DNA of 40,088 nucleotides, taken from the NCBI GenBank assembly GCA_005882995.1, contig VBCY01000202.1:1-40088 (forward strand), read 5' to 3'. Numbering within the stretch: position 1 is the first letter of the stretch; the number at the start of each line of letters is the position of its first letter. The stretch is from Betaproteobacteria bacterium. Its GTDB lineage: Bacteria > Pseudomonadota > Gammaproteobacteria > Burkholderiales > Casimicrobiaceae. Both the position numbers and the translations under genes were made by a program. Below, piece after piece: positions 25,038 to 33,453 of this stretch. The notes below the pieces were generated by a model. That model ran no database searches and was not told the DNA's origin. It saw nothing but the letters and a program-made list of their open reading frames with translations.

Positions 25038-25559
25038 TCAGGAGGGCCTCAATTCGCGAATGTAGCGTTGTGCGTTTTCGACATAGTGGGTGGCGATCGC
25101 GTACATCCCGGCCACTTCCTCGTCGGATAGTGTTCGCACAACCTTACCCGGCGACCCCAGAACCAGCGACCGGTCTGGGATGACCTTGCCCTCCGGAATC
25201 AGGGCGTTGGCGCCGATCAGGCATTCTCTCCCGATGCGCGCATGATTGAGCACCACTGCCTTGATGCCGATGAGCGATCCTTCGCCAACAATACAGCCGT
25301 GCAGCATCACCAGGTGTCCCACGCTGACGGACGGACCGATGGAAAGCGGCACGCCCTCATCGGTATGTAACACCGAGGCGTCCTGGATATTGGACCGTGC
25401 GCCGACCGTAATGGGTTCGTTGTCGGCGCGAATGACTACATTGAACCAAACCGAAGCTCGGTCCTCGAGAATGACGTCACCGACCAGCGTCGCGTTCGGG
25501 GCGATGTAATGGTGATTGCCGCGCAACGTTACGCGACGGGGCCCGAGATCGTATCGCAT
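25038..25559 (-). CDS. Gamma-carbonic anhydrase family hexapeptide-repeat protein
   Basis: The 173-residue product folds as a left-handed beta-helix. Hexapeptide repeats are visible (PNATLVGDVILEDRASVWFN, IGPSVSVGHLV, IGIKAVVLNHARIG, IGANALIPEGKVIP). Three His residues, H65, H82 and H87 (VLHTDEG, VGHLVMLHGC), occupy the zinc-ligand positions of gamma-class carbonic anhydrases. It is of the YrdA/CaiE/PaaY type. Enzymatic activity is likely but not certain, since several members lack it. It starts 89 bases from the divergent ppa gene, so the two share a promoter region. Confidence 0.9.
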   Translation of the reverse strand: MRYDLGPRRVTLRGNHHYIAPNATLVGDVILEDRASVWFNVVIRADNEPITVGARSNIQDASVLHTDEGVPLSIGPSVSVGHLVMLHGCIVGEGSLIGIKAVVLNHARIGRECLIGANALIPEGKVIPDRSLVLGSPGKVVRTLSDEEVAGMYAIATHYVENAQRYIRELRPS

Positions 25560-25613
25560 GAAAGGAAGCCGCTCGCATCATACGGTATTGTCGGCCGCCT
25601 CAACTGACGCGGC

Positions 25614-25619
25614 TATAAT
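25614..25619 (+). promoter_or_regulatory. -10 element of the ppa promoter
   Basis: TATAAT at 25614-25619 is a perfect -10 hexamer. The best -35 candidate, TTGTCG at 25588-25593, is 20 bases upstream, longer than ideal. The transcript would start near 25626, about 23 bases before the ppa ATG. Confidence 0.5.
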
Positions 25620-25648
25620 GGCTCACGCGCATCCGCTCCCCAAGGCGC

Positions 25649-26191
25649 ATGAATCTCGATCGGGTCTCCGCCGGAAACGACGTTCCCAACGACTGCAACG
25701 TGATCGTCGAGATCCCGATGCATGGCGATGCCATCAAGTACGAGGTCGACAAAGAAACCGGCGCCGTGTTCGTCGATCGCTTCATGTCGACCGCAATGCA
25801 CTATCCCTGCAACTATGGATACATTCCCAGGACGCTGTCCGACGACGGCGATCCATGCGACGTCCTGGTGATCTCACCGGTCCCGCTGATCACCGGCGTT
25901 GTTGTGCGCTGCCGCCCGATCGGCATGCTCAAGATGGACGACGAAGCCGGAGGCGATGCCAAGGTCCTGGCAGTGCCGATCGACAAGTTATCAGCTCTTT
26001 ATCGAGCCATCCAGTCGCCGAGGGACCTGCCCGAGATCACGACGCGGCAGATCGCGCATTTTTTCGAGCATTACAAGGATCTGGAGCCGGGCAAATGGGT
26101 GCGGGTTTCCACCTGGGTCGGCGCGGAGGAAGCCAAGGCGGAGATCGTCACCGGCGTTTCGCGCTATCGGGCGCAGCAGCCTACCGACTAA
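25649..26191 (+). CDS. ppa: Inorganic pyrophosphatase, family I
   Basis: This soluble Mg-dependent enzyme hydrolyses pyrophosphate to phosphate, pulling biosynthetic reactions forward. The 180-residue product has the family I fold motifs: [25 protein letters not shown], the active-site [10 protein letters not shown], and later KVLAVP and [15 protein letters not shown]. Asp residues of the D-G-D-P-x-D signature are intact. AAGG lies a few bases before the ATG at 25649. The last 11 bases overlap the convergent RDD gene. Confidence 0.95.
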   Translation: MNLDRVSAGNDVPNDCNVIVEIPMHGDAIKYEVDKETGAVFVDRFMSTAMHYPCNYGYIPRTLSDDGDPCDVLVISPVPLITGVVVRCRPIGMLKMDDEAGGDAKVLAVPIDKLSALYRAIQSPRDLPEITTRQIAHFFEHYKDLEPGKWVRVSTWVGAEEAKAEIVTGVSRYRAQQPTD

Positions 26192-26702
26192 TCGTTGCGA
26201 TGCGCGTTCCCGCGATCCGATCGTGCAGAAAGCTGTGGTCAGGATCGAAGAGGGCCCAGGCATAGTTGAACGTGAGCGCGCAGAATGCCCAGCGCTCATG
26301 TCCGTAGGGTTTCAAAAGGATCCACATACCGATGGCGATCGTGGGACCCACCCACCAGGCGAGATAGCGCAGCGTTGCCTGCGGCACCGGCGGCGGAGTC
26401 CCGCTTATTGTCTGCAGGTAAAGGCGCCAGGCCTTCATCGGCAGCGTCCTTCGCCCGTCACTCCACTGGCCAACGTAATAGGCGCCGCAGACAGCGAACA
26501 CGCAGGCGAACCAGCCGGCTCGCACCAAGGGTTCGAGACTTGCGAACTCATCGGAACTGCCCGTTATCCCGCTGAACGGCAGAAGCGCGAAACCAAGCGC
26601 CAGAATCAGAGCACTCAAGAGCAGTGATTCGTAGGTTAGCGCAAGAAGACGGCGCATGAGACTGGCAGGCGCCGGCCGCCCCACTGCCGAAACCGCAGGC
26701 AC
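26181..26702 (-). CDS. RDD-family membrane protein
   Basis: The 173-residue product is an integral-membrane protein of the RDD family, with helices near 18-45, 60-80 and 110-132 and the R-R-L-L-A-L-x-Y-E-S entry motif. Asp residues in [13 protein letters not shown] and the DRIAGTR end fit RDD. The function of this family is unsettled; transport or envelope roles have been proposed. The GTG at 26702 leaves the [10 protein letters not shown] run complete; a start at the ATG at 26657 is also possible. The upstream DUF3106 frame overlaps this gene by about 155 bases if read to its full end. Confidence 0.82.
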   Translation of the reverse strand: MPAVSAVGRPAPASLMRRLLALTYESLLLSALILALGFALLPFSGITGSSDEFASLEPLVRAGWFACVFAVCGAYYVGQWSDGRRTLPMKAWRLYLQTISGTPPPVPQATLRYLAWWVGPTIAIGMWILLKPYGHERWAFCALTFNYAWALFDPDHSFLHDRIAGTRIATISR

Positions 26703-27093
26703 GCGTCAGCGAAGGTGCTGAGGGGCGGGCGCCGGCTTGGACGTCCTGCCGCTGCTCCGGGGGAAGCTTCTTCAGCGTCTTGAATTGCTCGCGCGCTACC
26801 TGTCGCTGCGCAGGGGTGAGCTCGGCCCAGGCGCGCATCTGCTGCTGCACGCGTTGCTGCTCGGCCGGCCCAAGGTTGGGGTAGCGTTTGGCGATGCCCA
26901 GCCATTTCTGCCGGCGCTGGGCGTCAAGCTGATCCCAGTCCGGGGCGAGTGGCGCCAGGGTACGCTGATCGGCTGCCGAGAGTTCCGACCACGCAGGCGC
27001 CCGTGGCGCGAGTGGGCCGGCAACCGCGGGCGCGCTGATGCACGCCGCCGCAAGGACGGCCAGGCAGATCAGGGCTCGAAGCTCTTGAGCCAA
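26548..27093 (-). CDS. DUF3106 protein, exported (possible frameshift near its end)
   Basis: The product carries a probable signal peptide (LRALICLAVLAAACISAPAVA) and a DUF3106 region built of repeated W-x-x-L and L-x-P-x-Q-R-Q units (WSELSAADQRTLAPL, WDQLDAQRRQKWLGIA, YPNLGPAEQQRV, WAELTPAQRQVA, LPPEQRQ). No ATG exists. I placed the start at TTG 27093, overlapping the DUF3619 gene; a CTG at 27072 is another option. After residue about 115 the frame leaves family-like sequence and continues 155 bases into the RDD gene. A different frame stops at 26706, just before the RDD start, so a frameshift is possible. Function unknown; the cluster is typical of betaproteobacteria. Confidence 0.7.
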   Translation of the reverse strand: MAQELRALICLAVLAAACISAPAVAGPLAPRAPAWSELSAADQRTLAPLAPDWDQLDAQRRQKWLGIAKRYPNLGPAEQQRVQQQMRAWAELTPAQRQVAREQFKTLKKLPPEQRQDVQAGARPSAPSLTRACGFGSGAAGACQSHAPSSCANLRITALECSDSGAWFRASAVQRDNGQFR

Positions 27094-27449
27094 TTCTGGA
27101 ATCCCCGGTCCAGGTAAGCTTCTATGGGCAACTCGGAGGTCAGGATTGCGGCATCCGTTTCTTCGATCTCCCGCACCTGCTGCGCCGATTGCCAGTATTG
27201 ATAATAAAGAACGCCGCCGACGATGAGCAGCAACCCCAGCCACAGGCGCAGATCCGCAAGCACGGGACGCTCGCCCAGCGTCCCGCCTTTTCCGGCGACC
27301 GCCAGCTCCGCCACACGCTGTGGCTCGGCGAGCCGAGCGAGAGCGTTCTGCCGGGCGCGCTGCAGGCGGTAGAGCGTGCCGGACTTGAGCCCGGCAGCGC
27401 CCTTGTCCAGGTAAGCTGTTATTTTGCTTGCGATTTCGTTTTCATTCAT
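27069..27449 (-). CDS. DUF3619 single-span membrane protein, anti-sigma-like position
   Basis: The 126-residue product has an N-terminal cytoplasmic helical part with a conserved-looking LQRARQNALARL stretch, one transmembrane helix (about residues 68-88) and a periplasmic tail ending in LDRGFQNWLKSFEP. This is the layout of DUF3619 proteins. Its ATG overlaps the stop of the preceding sigma factor gene (ATGA at 27446-27449), so the two are coupled. By position it could act as an anti-sigma factor or membrane partner of that sigma factor; that is inference. Confidence 0.85.
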   Translation of the reverse strand: MNENEIASKITAYLDKGAAGLKSGTLYRLQRARQNALARLAEPQRVAELAVAGKGGTLGERPVLADLRLWLGLLLIVGGVLYYQYWQSAQQVREIEETDAAILTSELPIEAYLDRGFQNWLKSFEP

Positions 27450-28015
27450 AGCCCCACTCCTTTGGCCTTGAGCATTTCAGCCAATGCACGCACCGCCCGA
27501 GAGCAGTGCGTCTTCACACTGCCTTCCGAGCAGCCCATGGCCGCAGCGGCTTCCGCCACGTCGAGTTCTTCCCAGTAACGCAGCAGAAAGGCTTCACGTT
27601 GACGCGCCGGAAGACGCGACAAGGCGGCCTCCAGCAGGCCGATGATCTGGACCTGTTCGAGTTGCTTGGCGGGATCAGCAAGGTTGCTTGCGTCCGATTT
27701 CGCCGGCAGCGTTTCCAGCGGGTCGAAATCGTCCTCTTTTTCGTCCTTTTGCCCGAGCGCCGAAAGCAGCGTGGTCCATGTCGAGCGAACTTTCTGGCGG
27801 CGGAAATGATCGTGGATGGCATTCTGAAGAATGCGCTGAAACAGCATCGGCAGCTCGCCAAGCGGCTTCCCGGCGTACTTCTCCGTCAGTTTGAGCATCG
27901 CTTCCTGGACAACGTCGAGCGCCGCGTCTTCGTCGCGAACTGCGAACATCGCCTGCTTGAACGCCCGGCGCTCGACTTCTGCGAAAAATGCCGAAAGTTC
28001 CTGGTGCGAAGCCAG
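27446..28015 (-). CDS. RNA polymerase sigma-70 factor, ECF type
   Basis: The product has sigma region 2 (about 15-85, FAVRDEDAALDVVQEAMLKL then FQRILQNAIHDHFRR) and region 4 (about 130-182, LPARQREAFLLRYWEELDVAEAA, GCSEGSVKTHCSRAVRAL). Homologs of this type begin Met-Ala-Ser-x-x-Glu-Leu, and the matching sequence here, ASHQELSAFF, is preceded by CTG at 28015. AGGGA lies 6 bases before that CTG, and a TATAAT lies 28 bases upstream, so CTG is the likely start and gives 189 residues. The frame stays open further upstream but would run past the promoter. It overlaps DUF3619 by 4 bases. Confidence 0.88.
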   Translation of the reverse strand: MASHQELSAFFAEVERRAFKQAMFAVRDEDAALDVVQEAMLKLTEKYAGKPLGELPMLFQRILQNAIHDHFRRQKVRSTWTTLLSALGQKDEKEDDFDPLETLPAKSDASNLADPAKQLEQVQIIGLLEAALSRLPARQREAFLLRYWEELDVAEAAAAMGCSEGSVKTHCSRAVRALAEMLKAKGVGL

Positions 28016-28043
28016 TTCGAGTCCCTGCAGTTGGAGTGGAGCG

Positions 28044-28049
28044 ATTATA
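28044..28049 (-). promoter_or_regulatory. -10 element of the sigma factor gene
   Basis: On the minus strand TATAAT is read from 28049 to 28044, a perfect -10 hexamer. It predicts a start near 28037, about 22 bases before the CTG at 28015. No good -35 is found at the usual 16 to 18-base spacing, so activation by another factor is possible. Confidence 0.5.
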
Positions 28050-28314
28050 AGCAACTCGCGCGCGGCATCCTCCGCAACGCCCAAGCAATGTTTTCTGTGG
28101 CGCAACAGAGCCTTGACCAAAGCGCTGCAAGTGGTTAGTGTTCCAAGACGCAGCGGGGTCCGCTGCAAAGAGCACTGCAAAATCGGTCGTTCGCGTTCCG
28201 TCCGGCGGGGTCACAAGCTCTTCCGGAATACCCTGTGGAACGCAACGGTTCCGGCTTTCTACCCGATTCAAGCCTGGTCGGACGCATCCACCCCGATCGC
28301 GTCCCTTAAGTTTT

Positions 28315-28358
28315 GCAGTTCCCGGCTCGTCTGGTGCGACCGGGCTGTGATCATTTTT
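28315..28358 (+). terminator. Hairpin with T-tract ahead of ilvB, possible attenuator
   Basis: CCCGG-C-TCG (28321-28329) pairs with CGA-CCGGG (28337-28344) around a 7-base loop. An outer GCAG/CTGT stem extends it past a 2-base bulge. TCATTTTT follows shortly. It sits 15 bases before the ilvB ATG, where it could act as an attenuator, although no coding leader peptide is evident. Confidence 0.4.
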
Positions 28359-28372
28359 CGTTGGGGTGCACT

Positions 28373-30079
28373 ATGCAACTGACGGGTGCCGAGATCGTCA
28401 TCCGCTGCCTGCAGGAAGAAGGCGTCGAGTACGTCTTCGGCTATCCGGGTGGCGCAGTTCTCAATATCTACGACGAGCTGTTCAAGCAGGACAAGTTCAA
28501 GCACGTGCTGGTGCGACACGAACAGGGCGCCGTCCACGCTGCTGACGGCTATTCTCGCTCCTCGCACAAGATCGGGGTCGCGCTGGTCACCTCGGGGCCG
28601 GGCGTCACCAACGCGGTGACGGGGATCGCCACCGCTTACATGGATTCGGTGCCGATGGTGATCATCACCGGACAGGTACCTACCCACGCCATCGGCCAGG
28701 ACGCATTCCAGGAGTGCGATACGGTCGGCATCACTCGGCCGTGCGTCAAGCACAACTTCCTGGTGAAAGACGTCAACCTGCTGGCTGTCACCATCAAAAA
28801 GGCATTCTATCTCGCAGCAACCGGCAGACCCGGTCCCGTGCTGGTCGACATCCCGAAAGACGTCACGCAGGCCAAGGCGGAATTCAACTATCCGAAGACC
28901 ATAACGCTTCGCTCCTATAACCCGGTGACGCGGGGACACGCCGGCCAGATCAAGAAAGCGGTGCAGTTGCTGCTCGACGCCAAGCGACCAATGATCTATT
29001 CCGGCGGTGGCGTGATCCTCAATAATGCTTCGTCGCAGCTCACGCGCCTCGTCCGGCTTCTCGGATTTCCCTGCACCAACACACTGATGGGGCTGGGCGG
29101 CTTCCCGGGCACCGACCCGCAGTTCACCGGGATGCTGGGGATGCACGGCACCTACGAATCGAACATGGCGATGCAGCACTGCGACGTGCTGCTTGCGGTG
29201 GGCGCGCGCTTCGACGACCGGGTCATCGGCAACCCCGCGAGCTACTTCCGCTCCGACCGACGCATCATCCACATCGACATCGATCCCTCGTCGATTTCCA
29301 AGCGAGTCAAGGTCGACGTGCCGATCGTGGGTTATGTCGGCGAAGTACTCGATGAAATGCTCAAGCTCATCGAATCGTCGAACCAGCGGCCGGATCCTTC
29401 GACGCTCAAGGCGTGGTGGGCGGAAATCAAGGAATGGCAGCGCAAGGATTGCCTTCGCTACGACCGCAAGAGCGAGCTGATCAAGCCGCAGCTGGTCATC
29501 GAGAAGCTCTACGAAGTCACCAGGGGCGACGCGTTCATCACCTCGGATGTCGGGCAACATCAGATGTGGGCAGCGCAATACTACAAATTTGACAAGCCCC
29601 GGCGCTGGATTAATTCCGGCGGCCTCGGAACCATGGGCTTCGGCCTCCCGGCTGCGATGGGTGTGCAGCTTGCCAACCCCGGCGCGACCATCGCCTGTGT
29701 CACCGGAGAAGCGTCGATCCAGATGAGCATCCAGGAGCTGTCGACCTGCAAGCAATATCACTTGCCGGTCAAGATCGTGAATCTGAACAACCGGTACATG
29801 GGCATGGTGCGGCAATGGCAGGAATTTTTTTACGGCAACCGCTACGCCGAGTCGTATATGGACGCCTTGCCGGACTTCGTGAAGCTGGCTGAGGCCTATG
29901 GTCACGTCGGCGTGAAGATCGAAAAGCCCGGTGAGGTGGAAGGTGCGCTCGAGGAAGCATTCAAGCAGAAGAACCGGCTCGTCTTCCTCGACTTCATCAC
30001 CGACCAGGCCGAGAACGTTTTCCCGATGATTGCCAGCGGCAAGGGGCTCACCGAAATGATCCTCGCCGAAGAGCTCTAA
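28373..30079 (+). CDS. ilvB: Acetolactate synthase large (catalytic) subunit
   Basis: This TPP-dependent enzyme makes 2-acetolactate or 2-aceto-2-hydroxybutyrate, the first common step of valine, leucine and isoleucine synthesis. The 568-residue product has the N-terminal PYR domain with catalytic E50 (RHEQGAVHAADGY), a central FAD/NAD-like domain, and a C-terminal PP domain. The TPP/Mg signature, usually G-D-G-S-x-x-M, reads GEASIQM here, with Glu in place of the metal-binding Asp, followed by an intact NLNNRY. The ATG at 28373 gives the normal start MQLTGAEIVIRCLQ. The regulatory subunit gene ilvH follows 11 bases later. A long antisense frame over this gene is rejected. Confidence 0.96.
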   Translation: MQLTGAEIVIRCLQEEGVEYVFGYPGGAVLNIYDELFKQDKFKHVLVRHEQGAVHAADGYSRSSHKIGVALVTSGPGVTNAVTGIATAYMDSVPMVIITGQVPTHAIGQDAFQECDTVGITRPCVKHNFLVKDVNLLAVTIKKAFYLAATGRPGPVLVDIPKDVTQAKAEFNYPKTITLRSYNPVTRGHAGQIKKAVQLLLDAKRPMIYSGGGVILNNASSQLTRLVRLLGFPCTNTLMGLGGFPGTDPQFTGMLGMHGTYESNMAMQHCDVLLAVGARFDDRVIGNPASYFRSDRRIIHIDIDPSSISKRVKVDVPIVGYVGEVLDEMLKLIESSNQRPDPSTLKAWWAEIKEWQRKDCLRYDRKSELIKPQLVIEKLYEVTRGDAFITSDVGQHQMWAAQYYKFDKPRRWINSGGLGTMGFGLPAAMGVQLANPGATIACVTGEASIQMSIQELSTCKQYHLPVKIVNLNNRYMGMVRQWQEFFYGNRYAESYMDALPDFVKLAEAYGHVGVKIEKPGEVEGALEEAFKQKNRLVFLDFITDQAENVFPMIASGKGLTEMILAEEL

Positions 30080-30090
30080 AGGCGGCAGCG

Positions 30091-30582
30091 ATGAGACACA
30101 TCCTGTCGATCCTGGTCGAGAACGAAGCCGGAGCGCTTTCGCGGATCTCGGGATTGTTCTCAGCACGTGGCTACAATATCGAATCACTCACCGTCGCGCC
30201 GACCGAAGACGCTACGCTTTCGCGCATGACTGTCGTCACCGCCGGATCAGACGATGTCATCGAGCAGATCACCAAGCAGCTCAACAAACTGGTCGAAATC
30301 GTCAAAGTGGTCGACCTGACCGAGGGCAATCACATCGAGCGCGAGCTGATGCTGGTCAAGGTGCGAGCCGCGGGCAAGGATCGTGACGAGATGAAGCGGC
30401 TGGCTGACATTTTTCGCGGCCGCATTCTCGACGTAACCGATAAGAGCTACACCATCGAGCTCACCGGCACGGGCGAGAAGCTCGACGCGTTCCTGCAGGC
30501 GATGGAACCCGGCGTCATTCTGGAAACGGTTCGCACGGGGGCGTCGGGGATCGGACGCGGTGAGCGTATTCTGCGAGTCTAA
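30091..30582 (+). CDS. ilvH: Acetolactate synthase small (regulatory) subunit
   Basis: This subunit activates the catalytic subunit and confers valine feedback inhibition. The 163-residue product has an N-terminal ACT domain (ILSILVENEAGALSRI, then SARGYNIESLTVAPTEDATLSRM) followed by the second ACT-like domain (about 80-160) containing RELMLVKVRA and FRGRILDVTD. Length and motifs are typical of IlvH. AAAGG lies before the ATG at 30091. It is the middle gene of an ilvB-ilvH-ilvC operon. Confidence 0.96.
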   Translation: MRHILSILVENEAGALSRISGLFSARGYNIESLTVAPTEDATLSRMTVVTAGSDDVIEQITKQLNKLVEIVKVVDLTEGNHIERELMLVKVRAAGKDRDEMKRLADIFRGRILDVTDKSYTIELTGTGEKLDAFLQAMEPGVILETVRTGASGIGRGERILRV

Positions 30583-31620
<1,038 letters not shown>

Positions 31621-31653
31621 CCGTCAGCCCACTGCCAACGGACTGGAAGAAGC

Positions 31654-31944
31654 GTGGCTCGCCAACGAGGCTGGGTCGGACTGGTCGTCCTGCTGCTTGC
31701 ATTGGTCATCGTCGCCATGCTGGCGCAGACCATGCTGAAGCAATACGGCCTGCTCGCTGGTGACAGTGCTACCCCCAGAACGGCCGGCCCTCGCGGCGTC
31801 GGTCCGACCACACCGATGAGCGTTGATACGGGCGCGACGACGCCTGCGCCCGCGAACGCCATCGAACGTGCGCGAGGAGTTGAAAGCGTTCTCCAACAGC
31901 AGACCCAGGAGATGGGCCGGCGCATCGATGCACAGACCCAGTAG
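31654..31944 (+). CDS. Short single-span membrane protein of unknown function
   Basis: The 96-residue product (GTG start at 31654, with GGAAGAAG upstream) has one N-terminal helix (about residues 8-26, [21 protein letters not shown]), then a Pro/Thr/Ala-rich, low-complexity periplasmic or cytoplasmic segment, and a polar helical end ([16 protein letters not shown]). It resembles no family I know. It fills the gap between ilvC and psd, and overlaps psd by 17 bases, so it is likely translated as part of the same transcript. Confidence 0.65.
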   Translation: MARQRGWVGLVVLLLALVIVAMLAQTMLKQYGLLAGDSATPRTAGPRGVGPTTPMSVDTGATTPAPANAIERARGVESVLQQQTQEMGRRIDAQTQ

Positions 31945-32590
31945 CGCGAAGGACTATCCGCACCCCGCCATTGCCCGGGAAGGATGGCTCTTTCTCGCCG
32001 TTGCGCTCGCCATTGCGATCGCGGCGACGTTCGCGCGCTGGTGGGTGCTCGCAGCGCCGGCATGGCTGGCGGTCGTCTTTATCGGCCAATTCTTCCGCGA
32101 TCCCGGCCGCGCGGTGCCTGCGCAGACGAATGCGGTCTTGTCTCCAGCGGACGGAAGGGTGCTCTTCGTTGGCAAGGCGCTCGATCCTTATCTCGAGCGC
32201 CAGGCGTTGAAGATCAGCGTGTTCATGAACGTGTTCAACGTCCACTCGAACCGCAGCCCCGTCGACGGTACGGTTAAAGAGAAGTGGTACCACGCCGGAT
32301 CGTTTTTCAATGCTGCGCTCGACAAGGCTTCACTCGAGAACGAGCGCTGCGCGCTTTATCTCAAGACGGGCGGCGGAGTCGACATCACTTGCGTCCAGGT
32401 CGCCGGACTGATTGCGCGACGCGTGCTGTGTTATGTGCAGCCGGGCGATTCGCTGGCAAGGGGGCAACGCTATGGCTTCATCCGCTTCGGGTCACGCGTC
32501 GATGTCTATCTGCCGGAGACCGCGATTCCAAAGGCGACGGTAGGCGACGTTGTCTATGCCACGACGACAATACTCGCCGAGCTATCCTGA
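31928..32590 (+). CDS. psd: Phosphatidylserine decarboxylase proenzyme
   Basis: This membrane enzyme makes phosphatidylethanolamine from phosphatidylserine; a Gly-Ser cleavage creates the pyruvoyl cofactor. The 220-residue product is the short form of the family. It has N-terminal hydrophobic helices (about 20-56) and the sequences [28 protein letters not shown] and [13 protein letters not shown]. In the last, the G-S step is the predicted self-cleavage site. The ATG at 31928 is chosen because it gives family-like N-terminal residues; upstream codons overlap the preceding small gene in another frame. pssA, which makes its substrate, follows 48 bases later. Confidence 0.92.
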   Translation: MHRPSSAKDYPHPAIAREGWLFLAVALAIAIAATFARWWVLAAPAWLAVVFIGQFFRDPGRAVPAQTNAVLSPADGRVLFVGKALDPYLERQALKISVFMNVFNVHSNRSPVDGTVKEKWYHAGSFFNAALDKASLENERCALYLKTGGGVDITCVQVAGLIARRVLCYVQPGDSLARGQRYGFIRFGSRVDVYLPETAIPKATVGDVVYATTTILAELS

Positions 32591-32638
32591 GGAATCTCCG
32601 CCGTTGTGCTGACCTTGCTGCCCTGCTAGTCTTGAACC

Positions 32639-33400
32639 ATGCAGGACTATCAGCAGGAGCGGGCTCTCGCCAAAAACCGCATCCGGCGGCGCGGCATCTT
32701 CCTGCTCCCCAATCTGTTCACGACCGCCGCGCTGTTCGCGGGCTTCTACGCGATCGTGCAGGCGATGAACGGGCGCTTCGACCAGGCGGCGATCGCCATC
32801 TTTGTTGCCATGGTGCTCGATGGGTTAGACGGTCGAGTGGCGCGGCTCACCAAGACCCAAAGCGCCTTTGGAGCCGAGTACGACAGTCTTGCCGACATGG
32901 TGTCATTCGGCGCAGCGCCCGCGCTCGTGATCTATGAATGGGCGCTGCGCGACCTGGGCAAGCCGGGATGGATTGCGGCCTTCGTCTACGTTGCAGGCGC
33001 CGCGCTGCGCCTCGCTCGCTTCAACACCATGCTCGAAGTGGCGGATAAACGCTATTTTCAGGGATTGCCCAGTCCTGCCGCAGCGGCGCTGGTGGCAGGT
33101 TTTGTGTGGATCATCGATGACTATGCGATCGACCCTGAGAGCATCCGCTGGACGGCATGGGTCGTGACGGTTTTCGCGGGTGTCACGATGGTGAGCAATC
33201 TCAAGTACTACAGCTTCAAGACGATCAATCTGCGGCGCAGCGTGCCCTTCGTCGTTCCACTGCTGATTCTGCTGTCCTTCGCGCTGTTGAGCTATCAGCC
33301 ATCGATTGTTCTCTTTGCCGGTTTTGTCATCTATGGTCTTTCCGGATACGGATGGTCGGCATGGCTTGCGTTGAGGCGCCGTCGAGGCTCCGCTCATTGA
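32639..33400 (+). CDS. pssA: CDP-diacylglycerol-serine O-phosphatidyltransferase
   Basis: This integral-membrane enzyme joins CDP-diacylglycerol and serine to phosphatidylserine. The 253-residue product has about seven helices. The CDP-alcohol phosphatidyltransferase motif D-G-(x)2-A-R-(x)8-G-(x)3-D-(x)3-D is visible as LDGLDGRVARLTKTQSAFGA followed by EYDSLADMV. The pairing with psd makes a two-step pathway to phosphatidylethanolamine. Placement between ilvC and leuA is a known betaproteobacterial order. The GT gene begins 53 bases after its stop. Confidence 0.93.
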   Translation: MQDYQQERALAKNRIRRRGIFLLPNLFTTAALFAGFYAIVQAMNGRFDQAAIAIFVAMVLDGLDGRVARLTKTQSAFGAEYDSLADMVSFGAAPALVIYEWALRDLGKPGWIAAFVYVAGAALRLARFNTMLEVADKRYFQGLPSPAAAALVAGFVWIIDDYAIDPESIRWTAWVVTVFAGVTMVSNLKYYSFKTINLRRSVPFVVPLLILLSFALLSYQPSIVLFAGFVIYGLSGYGWSAWLALRRRRGSAH

Positions 33401-33453
33401 CGCTCGCAGGTCAGATTTTCGACCGCGGAACGTTGTAATCGCTGCGAACTTAC

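Larger units (their letters stand above)
28016..28372. other. Divergent intergenic region between the sigma factor and ilvB
   Basis: This 357-base gap holds the sigma gene's -10 element and, on the plus strand, a weak promoter-like pair TTGACC (28113-28118) and TAGTGT (28136-28141) with a 17-base spacer. A hairpin lies just before ilvB. No leader peptide rich in Ile, Leu or Val was found on the plus strand. A 70-codon frame ending at 28350 has no leader character. Confidence 0.5.

Noticed and set aside
28268-30187. 639-codon open frame antisense to ilvB
   Set aside because: It lies wholly over a well-conserved enzyme gene, has His/Arg/Asp-rich composition typical of shadow frames in GC-rich DNA, and matches no family.
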